A program made the translations under genes and the position numbers. This document shows, piece by piece, positions 49,410-62,639 of a stretch of DNA of 64,000 nucleotides (its first letter is position 1; each line of letters starts with the position of its first letter). Location: the NCBI GenBank assembly GCA_030544235.1, contig CM060461.1, forward strand, positions 4,577,449 through 4,641,448, written 5' to 3'. The notes below the pieces were generated by a model that had not been told where the DNA came from, did no database searches, and saw nothing but the letters and a program-made list of their open reading frames with translations. This stretch comes from Lepturacanthus savala. Its lineage: Eukaryota; Chordata; Actinopteri; Scombriformes; Trichiuridae.

Positions 49410-50626
49410 GGCACCCAGGCCCACTTGACAGATTCAATATAGCCCCTGCAATAGAAAGCAGATTAAGTCACTGCATCATTGCTTACGGCTTCTTTTAGAC
49501 GCCATTAATTGCCTTCATCATTGGCAGCCATTCTTCAGCTGGAAGTAAAGAGGTTTAAGAAAAATGGATGCTTTACCAGGAATGGAGATCATCATTTCAG
49601 TGGCAAAGCTCCTTTACTGTCAGTCTATATGGGACTTGTGTTATTTTGGGCTTTGTTTTTAAGATGAAATAATGGAGTGATTATCACTTTTTTATAATAG
49701 AAAATGTGGCACTTTGCTGTAATAAAGTGTCAGGATATGGAAGCATGCACAGACAGAGAGGTCATAAATATGGAAGACAAAGTTATAAAAAAACTTTCAA
49801 AATGGATATGTCCAGATAACAGCCCGAGACTGCTATGTTTTATTTTGACACATTTAAGACATAATGTGCTGTCGTCTGTCTGCAAAAGCATAAAAAAGAG
49901 CTCAGTTTAGAAATTGGATGTCCTCTGCTCATAGTTTTTTTTTTTGCCTGATTCAGCCCTGTGACCGATTTTTGGCTGTTGGCCCCATTTTTTACGATAT
50001 CATTGTTCTGGGATTCAGTGTCATTCCCGGCAAACTCCGTCAACTGTGCTCCAGAACAAGAACGGCACAAAGGGACTATCATCCTGTCTGACTTTGAGGC
50101 ACGTCGTGCCAAAGGTCAAACCAGCAACGTGAACTTTGAGCTTTTTAATAAGAAGTAAGAAGAGTGAGCGTTGAGTCGGGTCTCATAAATAACAAGCATG
50201 CATCCGGTTTTGAAGAGAAACTTTCTCTGCATCTATTCATCTGTTCATAATCAGCGCATAACTGCATGGACTGTGTGTAAAATAACAAGCTCCCGCTCAC
50301 ACACAGTCACCAACTTCCCAGGAGCATCGAGAGTGGGATGATTGTGCTAAAGACGAATATTTTTCAGAAAACTTCTCCGAACAATAAATTGGAAAGGGTT
50401 TGGCATCGGACGGAGCTGCACTTTTATGATTAATGGCACTACTTTGTGAGGCACTCCGTGGTCCAAATAACCACAATAGCAAAGACGAGGGCTCTAAATG
50501 CTGGGGACCGCACTGCAGGAGCTCAGACGCTGCAGCAATTGTAAAACTAGATGGACAAGGGGAGGGAGGAAGAGAAAGGACAAAAAATATCTTTATGTTT
50601 TATATTGTTATTGAAGGGACAGAGCT

Positions 50627-51076
50627 TAGACTGCTCGATTATGGGAAAAAATCAATATCACGATGATTTTGGTCAATATTGAAATCATGATTATTCAAAC
50701 GATTATTTTTTTAAGTTACACAATGCATTTTCAGCATGAATGACTGTGCTTTTGTTTGAGATTGTGTTGCCACGTAGATATCATCTGATAGACAATCACT
50801 AGTGTTGCATATATATATTTATATTTAAAATGTACAAAATCATGATTTTTTGTAAAAAAAAAAATAATGATGAATAATGATAAAAATTGACTTTTAAATA
50901 ACAAGAAGCTCCTTAAAACTGTATTTTAAAAAACACACGTGCACTCGCATTCCCATAATCACCCTTAATTGTGTACTAAAAATGTCAAATATTTTTTCAA
51001 CTCGATTATATGATTTTGGAGATCGTTTGACATGTAAATGAAATCGCGATTCAATTTCAATTAATTGCACAGCCTA
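50627..51076. mobile_element. hAT-like non-autonomous element, about 450 bp
   Basis: Starts TAGACTGCTCGATTATGGG and ends TTAATTGCACAGCCTA, so TAGACTG pairs with CAGCCTA at the other end. The first 60 bp (AAAAAATCAATATCACGATG, then TTGGTCAATATTGAAATCAT) and the final GATTCAATTTCAATTAATTG match the layout of common fish hAT-type elements I recognise. No transposase frame is present. A clear 8-bp target duplication was not found, so the exact ends are uncertain. Confidence 0.7.
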
Positions 51077-51280
51077 ACTTGACATAAAGAAAAACATTAG
51101 TCAGATTCACAGCAAGACTTTACATCAATTTCAACAGTTCAACAGAGAGTAAGAGGAGGGCCTATATAGAACTGTTGTTTGTAGCCAGTACATTCAGCTG
51201 AACATTTAGCCACAAACACATGTAGATATTTACTTCTTTACCTTGTTATATTTGTGCATTTATTTCATTGACTCATTTAT

Positions 51281-51749
51281 TCATTCATCTTCTATATCTA
51301 TATATAGGGTCTTGTGGGTCTGCTGGAGCCTATCCCAACGTATTACAGCTGAGAGGCAGGGATACACCTCAGATGGTCACCAGTCTATTGTGGGGCACAC
51401 ACACCCTTCACTCACACACTCACACCTATGGATAATTTAGATTCTCCAATTAACCTCAGCATGTTTTTGGACTGTGGGAGGAAGCTGGAGAAAACCAGAG
51501 AACCAATGTAAAGTCAGTCAGTCATCTTCTATACCCACTTATTCCTCATTAGGGTCGCAGCGGTCTGCTGGAGTCAATCCCAGTGCATTACAGTGAGAGG
51601 CAGGGATACACCCCTTTCACATTCACACATACAGGCAATTTAGAGTCACCAATTAACCTTAGCATATTTGCGGACTGTGGGAGGAAGCCAGAGCAGAGAG
51701 AGCCTTTTTGCTGTGAGGCTAAGCTAATCCCTGCTCCACCATGTGCCAC
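51281..51749 (-). mobile_element. Dimeric SINE, second copy, inverted
   Basis: On the minus strand it begins TGGCACATGGTGGAGCAGGG (tRNA-like head) and then follows the element at 25835 block by block: CAAATATGCTAAGGTTAATT, TGCACTGGGATTGACTCCAG, TATAGAAGATGACTGACTG. At 51510 the same junction occurs (GACTTTACATTGGTTCTC), then the second headless monomer. The B box seen in the first copy is missing here, while this copy keeps CTTCCTCCCACAGTCC that the first lost, so the two heads decayed independently. No clear target duplication was found. Confidence 0.8.
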
Positions 51750-53489
51750 AATTTAACTTGTTTAGGAATGAGTTTACATTTTTGCTTTCTGATTCATTAG
51801 GCACTATCTTTGAAACTATGAATAAATTCTACACACTAAACCCAATACCTTACACCAATCTGGTGACATTAGATGTATTCATCTTACATCTTTCGGCCAG
51901 TGATTGTGAGCTGAAAGGATGTGTGGACTCCAAAGTGCAAAAAGTTCCCTTCGCTAGCATCCAGTAAGCTTATTTTTTATTCCATGTGTTCTATCTTTCA
52001 TTTGATAGTTGTTTTTCTGGATTGATGATATTAGTAGACTCAATCATTTCATGTGCTCTCAGGAAAGCAAATAAATGTACTTCCCAAAAAATCTTCTAAG
52101 ATCTAAGATTATATGTCCTTTTTGTGCTTTGTTTTATTGCTCTTACAGTTTTTACTGTTTTCATTCAGTCGCCTATTTAAGTGTATTTGTAGGTTATTTC
52201 CTCTTCTATCTCACTTTTTGTTCCATTATTTTTTGGATTGGTTTCTTTGGTACCGGTGCAAACATCATTCTGGCTGAATCTTTGAGGATTATTGGAAGTC
52301 GAGCTATTGTTGATCGCAGAGCCAAGATGCTTCCTTATGTGGATAACTCAGGCCAGGTTGTCTACTTTTTGTAGAAGATCCTCATCTTTCACCTTCAGAT
52401 GAAATAAAGTGAAAGCAATTGGGGGATTTCAAACCCCTTTACCCCAAACATGCCTGTAGTAGTACAAAGAAGACATGTTGGCTGTGGAACCTGTGAATAG
52501 TGCAGAGTGATGTTGAGTAAAGTGAGAACAGGCAGGCAAATCTTCTCTTTTTCTTTTTCATCTGTATATGAGAGCATTGTAAGAGGTGGATGGATATTTT
52601 CGCCACCTGCGGCGCAGAGCATGTCGACCGATGAAAATCGCTATTCACAACAAGCCATTTGGATTCAGCCTCAGATTCTGATGGACTTTCAGCCTCAGTG
52701 GCATTGTTTTGTGTGTGTGTTCTTTTAACTTCTTTATTTTTTGTTTGCACATGAGGAGATCTTCTATAATTATACTATAAAACTGAATTTTTAAAATTAG
52801 AATTCCAATGATCATTCTATATTATTAATCATTATATGAATAAGGTATTTTACTTGTATTGTAAGGTGATAATTAATGGATGAATTATTGGATTGTAATA
52901 TATTAATAAATTAAATTCCTTGGCCTAATGAGATGAAAGTAATGTCTAAAAAAAACACAATACATAAGTTGAGCCTCTTGTCCATGAGTCCATGTATGAT
53001 TCCTTCTGCTCTGTGAAAATTAATTTCAAGCTATTAGGTATCTTTTAAGTGATTTAATAAATGCTTCTATCCATTCATATATGCATTAATTAACCATATT
53101 CCACCTCAATAAAAAATCAAGGTCATCTTTAGGTACAAATGAAGTGGTTCCTTAATGATCATAATCCATTACAATCTATAAATTTATTCCAAGCCAAACC
53201 TGTTATATACCTGAATGCTTGATAATAATTAGTTAATTAAAATGTTTCAGACCTCGACTCAACCAAAATTTCAACCTTGTAATATTAATTTATACTGAAT
53301 CAGATTCCATTTTTTAATTAAAGCTTAAATAAGGGAAAATAATTGTACAAGTTTTGGTTTTCACATTTTCACATGTATTGACAGATAGAAGAACTTGTGT
53401 CTATAGATGGAGTTTCAGGTGTGAAGTAAGGATTGGTTAATTTTTAATGTATTGTTTTTCACAGTGGCTGTGTGTGCTTATTTAGACAA

Positions 53490-53593
<104 letters not shown>

Positions 53594-55386
53594 ATGTGTG
53601 TATGCTCAATATACTAAAGACTGATAAAAAGGTGTTAAAACACTCTGAAATAGCTCCATCTCCAGTGGAGCAGACAGTGTGCTCTATAATATAAAAGCTG
53701 GGTGATTTCATCCACCTTGAATAAATTTAGTTGCAGATCACATATGCGAGCAAACGTGTGTTACCTTGGCAACTGTTGATCACACTTCATCCCTAGTTAT
53801 TCACATACTGTAGAAAGGCTAGTGTGTGTTAAATACATATTTACTACAATCTTCCTGGTTGATGTGTGAATTTTCAGAATATCATATAGATTATTGTTTG
53901 TCCCAGATACATAAGCGAATGCAGACTTGTGTTGAGTAACATGATAGAACAGTATGACTGACTATTATCTTGCACTCAGTGCGTTTATAGAATTATCTTC
54001 CTGCAATATTTGCTTTTAAAGCCACTCTGTGGAAACTCAACATGGCTTTTGTCATACAAGATTGCTCGTGACATTCCCATTTAGTCAGATTATGTCATTT
54101 ATTGCTGCTGAAGATGAGGTCATGAGTGGATATTGGATATAAAAAATTCTCTTTGAAGGCTCTGCTCTCATCTATTTCTACATGGCACTATTATTATTAC
54201 ATAACAAATAAACAAATATAAGTGGTAAACATACTTGGCTATACATAACACTCTAATATAAAATCCAAAAATCTTAACTATATTGCACCTCTGTTGAGTA
54301 GTAAAGATTCTTCTGTGTATCTAAATTCTAGTTGTTTCCATTAATCTTTATGTCACTCTTTGGAAACTCTGTAATGCTGTGGTCAGAGTTTGCATTTGTT
54401 ATGTTTAGTGGTCCAGTATGTATATTAGATAGTCAATGTTTTGCAGTTATTTTTTTCTGCAGACTGAATGATGTGAAGCAACTTCATATATGGGAGATTG
54501 GAGCAGCTGTGGCTCAAGGACTAGATCAATTGTCAACCAATCTGAGTATTGGTGGTTTAATTATCAGATCCTCCAGTACTCACAGTAAAGTGTCCTTGGA
54601 GCTTGATGAGTATGTATGAAGAAAGAGTTTCCAGTTAGTGGGAACAAATTGACTTAAGGAATATGGCATCACCATTATGAATGCAGAGGCAGCATGAAAA
54701 AGCAGATATGACAGAAAAGGACAAGTTCAAAACTGGATGAAATGGATTATTTTCACCTTGAGACATAAAGTAAAGGAAAAGATCTTGTTTAGTCCCCAAA
54801 GCTTCATTTTGGAAAACCATAGCATAAAGGAAATATTAAACGTTGTCACACGAGATGAGGACAAAATCAGATGTGCTCAGTCTGTCAGGATGTCAGGACC
54901 TTGTGGGGCATCCCAGACACCTTACATGGATACAGATAAAGCAACTTGTCATGCTTGAAACCATTTGTGTTCCCAGTGCCCCGCCTCATGATGATATTGT
55001 GTAGTTTGATCCCAGATTTAAAGACTCCTCTGCTACTCTCAGCCTGCACTGCCTCTGTACTGTGTTTCTGTTTTATGAGATGAGAAAAGAGCCAGAGGAT
55101 CAAAAGTCTGTTAATTGAAGCCCTTCTTCCTGATCTCAGCATATGGTGAGCTGATTCATTGCTTAATGTTGTCCCAGGTGACTGTTGCCTGGTGAAACAC
55201 ACACACACGCAAACATGCACGCACACAAATGAACATGTCCAATGATAGATTACAGAGAGGAAAGTCTCCAGAGATGGATCAAGAGAGATTCTCTTAAATA
55301 GCACAGGAAAAAAGACTCATTGTGACGCTTGCACTCTTGTTTGATCCTCTTGTGTTCCTGCTCTCATACAAATACATGCATACACA

Positions 55387-55388
<2 letters not shown>

Positions 55389-55434
<46 letters not shown>
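55389..55434. repeat. (AC)n microsatellite
   Basis: Forty-six bases of AC dinucleotides. Confidence 0.96.
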
Positions 55435-55436
<2 letters not shown>

Positions 55437-55687
55437 CAGATATCATCAAGCTATCTCATCTAGGACAAGTGTGCTGTGCTTCTTTTCTGCCTGGTATTTG
55501 TTCCCAAAGAGAGATTCTTAACTAAAGCGCTGTACGCTCACACATTAGCATAAAAGATGGAATCAGCACAAGGGATGAAGCAGACAGAAGGCAGAAACAG
55601 TCTTTCTGCTGTTTAAATGAGGTATCTGATGGTTCAGTGAGGGAAACGGCACATTGCCTAATCAAAGTGTGTGTGCATTTTAGGCAA

Positions 55688-55690
<3 letters not shown>

Positions 55691-55720
<30 letters not shown>
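55691..55720. repeat. (GT)n microsatellite
   Basis: Thirty bases of GT dinucleotides. Confidence 0.95.
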
Positions 55721-55724
<4 letters not shown>

Positions 55725-56496
55725 GAGTGGGAGATGTTTACCATGCAGCAGCAGGGATGTTGATCTGTGAAGTTCAGGCTGATGTTTGACTACTGCTGCT
55801 GTTTCATAAAAAAAAAAAATTGAAGCTGCTCAAACTTTCTTCTCTACAGTGTGACTGGATCCAAAAGCAAAGCCTCCACAGCGCCTGTAACCGAGCGTTG
55901 CTATTGTGCAACGAGAGAGGTTCTGCCACAGAAAACATTGCAGAGCAAGGCAAGCTGTTAGTTTTCAACTCCAAAAACAAATCCGGTGACTCATCTCACT
56001 AGATTCCATATGGCAAGGCAAAAAAAATTAACCAAGTGACAAAGATAATTCCCTCCTGAACTTCCTTTAGGAGAGGCGGCTGCATGGAGCCATGTGGCAG
56101 CTTCCCGAGGTGATTTCCACCAATAAAAGGACACCTGGGGAGAGTAACAGACCGGTGGCTGTGGTCAGTCGGCCGTGTTGATCCTTTTCAGTTGGGCCAA
56201 GTGGGCATTTGGTCAAGTGGCTACACACAGACATCACATAAGACTGTGCTGATCTAAATTGGGACACAATGTTGAGCAGCCTGTGTAATTTTATCAATTG
56301 ACAAATAGCATGAGTAGCTGAATTATAGCTGTTTTCTTTTATCTCAGATATAAAACTTCAGTAAGGAGTTCTCATACCTTATCAGACAGTCAGATGTCAC
56401 ATCAAGTCGTGGTAGTTTCCATTCGATCTATAGTCTCTATAGATCTCTCTGTGTCTCTGTGGTAAAACTCAATCCAAGTGTATTAAAATAAACAAA

Positions 56497-56523
56497 TAGA
56501 TCTATAGATAATCTATAGATCTA
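56497..56523. repeat. Perfect 27-bp palindrome (13-bp arms)
   Basis: TAGATCTATAGAT, one A, then ATCTATAGATCTA. A second, shorter palindrome with the same GATCTATAG core is 52 bp to the left at 56425-56445. Confidence 0.9.
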
Positions 56524-57726
56524 TGCCTAACACTTCACATGCTGCTGTGCAGTCGATAGATAGTAATGTGTCCAGCACATTTGAATGCGTGTATCATAGT
56601 TTTCATTCATTGATTGGTTTAAATCCTGTGTCAAACTAAATTTTTAGACTTCGTTCTGTGAGTCAAATTTTAGTTGAATCAAAGTTTGCAGCAATATAAT
56701 CTTATCTTCGGCAAGGTTTTCCATTTCTAGAAAATTAAATTGACGACAACTATATGAAAATAGACTATCATCAAATTATACAGCATTATATTTAGCTACA
56801 AAACACATCCTACCTAATGTAACACCCCCACCTTACTTGGCTTTATACAGCTTAAAAAAAACAACTTACTGTTTCCATCAAGTTAAACCGCTTCAGTTTT
56901 TATTGTTGTGAGCTTTAATGTGTGTCTTTACTTTTTCAGTATTCTTACCAGCTATTTTATGGCCTTATTGTTTCCCTTCTGATAAAGTGATGTGTTCAGG
57001 TTATTTTTCAGCCTCATAATGAAAATGGCCCCAAATATCAGCTTGTTTCTTTCTCCCAAGCCCTGTTGTTTTCATTATTAAAAAACACTGATGTACTACT
57101 GGTGTAGTAGATATAGTGCTCACAGCAAAGCTGCACATCTATCCTCTTTTTATCAGCAAAAATACAGAGATTTAGGTATTTTCTTATTTTTTAAACTACA
57201 TTTTAGACATTTTAGACAAATATATTTAGTCACTTTTGGTTTAAGAAACCAAGATTAACCTGTTTAGGGTTTTTCTTTCCCATGATGCCCATAGTGGAAT
57301 CAACTGGCCTGCAGACACATCACATGTGATATTTTTACAGTGTGCGTGTGTGTGCTGATGTGAGTCAGAGCAGCTCTCTTCTATTATTCTTTTTAAATGC
57401 TCCTATTATTATTATTATATTTGAAGTACATGTTTACCATCCAGCAGCTCTGCACAGCTCACAGTTTATGCAAATGTATTACAACTTAAAAGCAGTGAGT
57501 AAAATAAACAGCTGTTGTTTCAAGGTCAGAGAGCACTGAGGCTTAATTTACACAGCAGTGGAAAAGACTTTTTTTTTTTCCAGCAAGCACAATCTGCCTT
57601 TGCTTACATGATGTAATGATCTGTTATTATGTGATTTTCTTTGTCTGATATAAAAGGTGGAATCTAATAGAAAAACACAAGCTTTATGTTTAGTCTGAGG
57701 TCGAAAATATTTGTTTGTATTAGAAT

Positions 57727-58060
57727 TAGAGATGGGCCGATCCGATACCCGGAACGGATATCGGCTCCGATACTGACCAATCAACTGGATCGGATATTGG
57801 ATGAAAGATGGCGATTCAGTGTTCCGATTCGGTCATGCATCTAGTTTTACTTTACTTTGATTCTATGTTTGCAAGCTGGTCATCACACAGAGCAGCACAG
57901 CAACAAGCAAACAGTAACATGGAACCACCACTGGACCGATTTGGAAACATTTTAAACTTAATAAGAGAACAAATCCGACCGCTGTGTGTGCCATATCTAC
58001 AACGTGAAAATTGTGAGGGGAGGTAATAACGTTGTTAAATAAACACCACAAACAACAACC
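57727..58060 (+). mobile_element. Terminus of a hAT-like element (GATCCGATACC family)
   Basis: TAGAGATGGGCCGATCCGAT, followed by ATACCCGG, GGATATCGGCTCCGATACTG and GGATCGGATATTGG, is the characteristic end of a common fish hAT-type element rich in GATCCGAT/ATCGG words. Downstream, GCACAGCAACAAGCAAAC and a short ATG frame continue, but no transposase can be read and the opposite end was not found. The right limit given is approximate. Confidence 0.55.
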
Positions 58061-59495
58061 AGCTCCGACGTGTCCCAGACTCTGAACGATCTGCTCACAA
58101 GCTGCTAATGAAGTATATGTTTAGCACAGTGAGAGGTTCTGCATAGAGGGAACGTGTTGGTCTGATCAATGCTTCCTCTTAGTTATTCAGTGTAGCAACT
58201 ATTTGACAAAAAACATTGACATAAATCTTTTTTCTTCCTATTTAAACCACGGATGAAATGAACCAAATTGGGTGAAATGATGTTAATGGATGGCTTCTGG
58301 GTGTGTAAAGCCTCTTCCTCATCGTGACTAATCCTAATGACTAATCCGGTTGTAAACGATAGACCCATCAGTCTCTTCTTTACAACGCGTCTCACCCGGC
58401 CTATTTCTGTACAGTAATATTCATACGGCTGCTTGTTAGAGATATCTGTTTATTTTCTAATCTGTTCAGAATAGAAACAAGTTGTAGGTTACTGAAAAAA
58501 AACAGTATTTAGATTTGTATTGTTACATATGACATTTATATATATATATATATGTGTGTGTATTACTGTGTGCAGTGAGGTTGTTTATAATTTGTATTAG
58601 CATGTTCAGAGCTGCTAAAATCACAAAAAAATGACAAAAAAGTAACAAGCAATTTATGTGGTTTGTAGTTTCATTAGTTTTCTTTTAATGATTCTGTTAA
58701 AGAATAATTAAAAAGCAATGTCTAGGTTTCATTTGTAAATTGTTGTGTTGTGGGTTTTTCTTTCTTTAATGGAGGTTTAATAATAAATGGTGGCAGGTAG
58801 AGGGTGAGTAATGATTTAGTGTATCTGGGGTCACAGGTTAACATGAGAATGCTGCATCTACAACAACACAACGAAACATCAAGAACTAAGTGGGGATAAA
58901 CAAAAGATAAGTAATGAATAAAAAAACAACCTCGCAGTGATTTTCCTAAATGTTTCTTAGCATTTCCAGTCATTTAGTAAAAGAGCAACGACCATTAGCA
59001 GCGCTGCTAACACTAATGTTAATGCTAATGCTAACTTACACGAGCAGCACCTGGAATCATGTTGATAAATATATTTGCTGTTTATGTTTATGTTTGCTGT
59101 CTGTAGTTGGAGCTCCATTTCTGATTGTTCAGGAACAGTCATTTCAGGCACGAACTGAGGATTAATAACATCATATTATATCACGTCCATATAGTCAGTT
59201 GTTTTGCTTAGACTTGTGTTAGAGGCTAATTCTCTTGTTTGAGTTTAGTGTAAATGTTCTTACTACATTTATAACTGTCTGTAAATCCCTATTGTTGTTA
59301 ATACAGGAGGAAATCTGTTATGCTGTTGGTTTAAATGAATGACCTGTAAATTCTGTTGTTAACAGGTGATTGTTGTGCTGCTCTTACCTGCTGTAATTCC
59401 ATCCTTCCACCATCCTTTCACTCCCTCCTTCTGTCCTTCCTTCCTGCCCCGTATCCTTCATTCTTCTCCTTTCTTTCTTTCTTTCTTTCTTTATT

Positions 59496-59565
<70 letters not shown>

Positions 59566-62392
59566 TTCCCTCCTTCGTTCCTTTTTTCCTTCTATCCTCC
59601 CCTTTCCTTCCCTCTTTAGTCCTCTACAGTGGACTAAATCCTCAAAATGTCTTGATGTACTAAAATGGGACTCATTTGATTTATCTGTGACACTCTTTTA
59701 TAAAGTGAATAGATAGTTTTATTTAGGCAACAAAAGCACTTTTTTATGGTAGCCTATAAATTTGACTATAAAACTAAATGCAGTCAATCTCATGCTTCAT
59801 GTCAGCATTGACTTTCTCAATATTTAACCATAATATTTCCCTGAACTTAAACCTTTAGGATGCCTAAACATTACAGAATTGTGCTTTAGCTTCAGGGAGC
59901 AGATACAAATACATATAATACACATATAGACAGAAAGTTAGCAGTTATCTTGTTCAGAGAGAACACTCTGAAGTGGCAGTAACACAAGGCAGCATTACAT
60001 CATACTAAATGTTTCTGCTGATGCAAATCAGTTGTGTGTGGATGCGATTCATGTTGCACTGTATAATCTTCCTTCAGTATTAATTCAAATTTGTAGCCAG
60101 AGAACATCGTGCTCACCGAGGTGTTGTCCATGCCTTCATGCAGTCTTGGCACTGCAGTTGGATAACAGTCTTTTTTTGGGCCTTTATGGCAGATGTTTGT
60201 TCCCCGACCGATTCAATAAGAATAATGAATTTAATAAGTTGGCTCCCTCCCTGGCTGACTGCTGGCACAAACCCCTGGAAATCCCAAGTTAATGAAGGTT
60301 TATTTGATGCGTTAAATGCCATAAGCTTGGTCTGGTCTCATTATGTGGGCTTTCACAGCCAGTTAACAGCTCCTTAGTCAAATTTAGATATTGAACAATA
60401 ATGAAAAAACTCATCAGACACTATGGAGTCCTGTCAGATTGGAGAAGAGCGATTCAGGTGAAAAGCGTCTAAACTTTTCATTATTGAATGAGAGAAAGTT
60501 TCACCACCGAAGAAGATTCAGATCAATCACACATACATGTCCTATATAATAGTGTCTTCTGTGGGTATCTTATTCCATCAAAGTATATTTCAGATCTATT
60601 TTAGATCATGGTCATATCATCTGCTTGTGTATTTTCTTTCATATCGCTGCTGGTTGTATAGTGAAAAGCAATTTCATGGCGGAATGGTAAGGCTCTATTG
60701 TGTTTTGAAGATGAATGCTGTGTTTGTACGGGGGCTCCGGCGAGTAGGCAGGTGCTCTCAGTGGAGATGCAGCTACGCTCGTTCTGAGTGTATGAGAGGA
60801 ATGGAGACGATTAGTGCTGTAGAGCCTCCATGTCCACTCATGGCCCATTTCAGTCTTTCTCAATAGATTGCATTTCTGTAATTTCAGCTTGTTCCTCTCC
60901 ACTGAAGTGATGCGCAACAACAAAATGTTTATTAAAAAAAAAGCAGAATTTCATACAAAGAGGCTTTTTTTAGGGAACTTTTGACTTTTATGAATACAAA
61001 ATCAAATTTGGAAGAGATGCTATCAAATTGCACAGAAAATATGTCCTTTAGACTCTCTATGTATGAAAGGAAAAGGACTGCTAGAGTAACATTACTTGTA
61101 GGTATTCATCCGCCTCTAAATATAACAGAAGATTCAGGTATAAACATATCTTTGAAACTAGATTCATAAGCTGTATTTGGATGAACACATAGCGAATTGC
61201 ATAGAAAATGCAGATTGCCCATCTCAGAGATATACGACTCCCCTTCAGGCACATACACAAACCAGGAGAAATGAGAGAAACTGGAGAAAAAATAGCAGAG
61301 CTGTATTTTTGAGAGTATTCATCTTCTTATCTGTCAGTTGTGGTAGGTGCATGAGTTCTTATCTGCAGCTAATGTCTGTGCAGAAACCTCACTTTTCAAA
61401 ACAGACATTCATCCATCCATTCTTTTTTTTCTTTTCATTCCTTCTATATGTCACTGATGCCACCTGGTTTCTTTAATGTGCATACAAACAACACAACTTT
61501 ACACATTTAAATAGCGCACTTTGTACATATTGTCTATGCATGTTAAGATTTTCACATCATTTAAAGCCAACGTTTTAAATCTTGTTTAAACAAAAACAAA
61601 AACCCTTGGTTAGGCAAAGAACCTGATTTGAGTTAAATCATTAAATGCCTTTTAACTGCACTCATGCACCAAATGTCCGGTTAGTGGTCATGAACTGCGC
61701 TCTCCTGCTGCTGCTTATGCATCTCCTGCTTTGGAAGAAAATAACTAAGAGGACACACAAAAGAAATGTGAAGAATAGCCGCCACTTTTGATAACATAAT
61801 AGTTTCCCATCCAGCCAACCTATCTCCTCTAAGGAGCCCAAAATTATATTTTTAAAATAAAAGAAAATCACATTATATTGATGCCATCTCATATGTGTCT
61901 GTTCTCCTGTCACTCAAATGTAACTGTGTGAATGACACTTGAAAATCGGAATGTTAATATTTTAAAATGTGTAGTGATAACAGGCATGAAATTTGCTGGG
62001 TTGAGCAGATGATACACGATGGCACAGGATAGTTAGAAATAAAAGTCAATAAATGTCCCAGTTTGACCTTTTGAAAGCCCTCGACTGGTGGACCGACCAC
62101 AACCAGCGTCCCCATCCTGTCGTGTTGACCCCCCTTTTCTCTTTTCCCCATGCACTTGCTGCAAGGAGGTGCAGGCACACTCTATTACCTCCGGAATAGG
62201 AGTGGAATTGAATTAGCCCAGGGTGGGTTAAGCATAAGCATGTGGGCTTGTGTGAACCTGTTAGCGGGGGGGTGTGTGAGTGCATCATCTTTCACAATCA
62301 GCCGGCTGTGTGATGTACCCACGAAAATGAGGCTGCTGTGGCTCCACAGATGGAGCGGCGCCTCGCTGGTGAAAATATATTCGCTGGGGGTT
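58061..62392. other. Intergenic, no gene supported
   Basis: Contains a polypyrimidine block (59400-59630) and a repeat-poor candidate regulatory stretch at 60010-60540 with a perfect octamer ATGCAAAT. No exon was recognised; short frames here lack domains. Confidence 0.5.
59400..59630. repeat. Polypyrimidine block with (CTTT)n core
   Basis: About 230 bp almost purely C and T on this strand. The core 59470-59563 is a (CTTT)n array with one ATTT variation; the flanks are CCTT/CCTCC rich. It gives artificial Phe/Leu/Ser frames. Confidence 0.95.
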
Positions 62393-62397
62393 TGTGT

Positions 62398-62481
<84 letters not shown>

Positions 62482-62497
62482 ATGTGTGTGTGTGTGT
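62393..62497. repeat. (TG)n microsatellite, about 105 bp
   Basis: TG dinucleotides with two A substitutions; one of the two longest tracts in the window. Confidence 0.96.
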
Positions 62498-62639
62498 TAG
62501 CGTGTGGACCTGAGGGTACGGAGGACAGAGAGGAAAAGATAAAAGAGAGAGAGCAGGACAGAGGCTGGTATGAACTGATCTGTATGTATATCCATTAGGA
62601 ACTCTTTGAATTGCACTTCTCTACATAACCATCAGAACA

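Larger units (their letters stand above)
44740..50626. other. Intergenic, no gene supported
   Basis: Includes a 16-bp-stem hairpin (47372-47408), GT tracts (47436-47483, 48909-48946) and repeat-poor candidate regulatory stretches at 49360-49560, 49940-50160 and 50280-50520. No coding exon or RNA gene was recognised. Confidence 0.5.

Noticed and set aside
52075..52374. 99-codon hydrophobic + strand frame
   Set aside because: Phe/Ile/Leu-rich because the DNA is T-rich; it does not match a known membrane family and stands alone.
59356..59716. Phe/Leu/Ser-repeat open frames
   Set aside because: Products of the CTTT array and polypyrimidine block.
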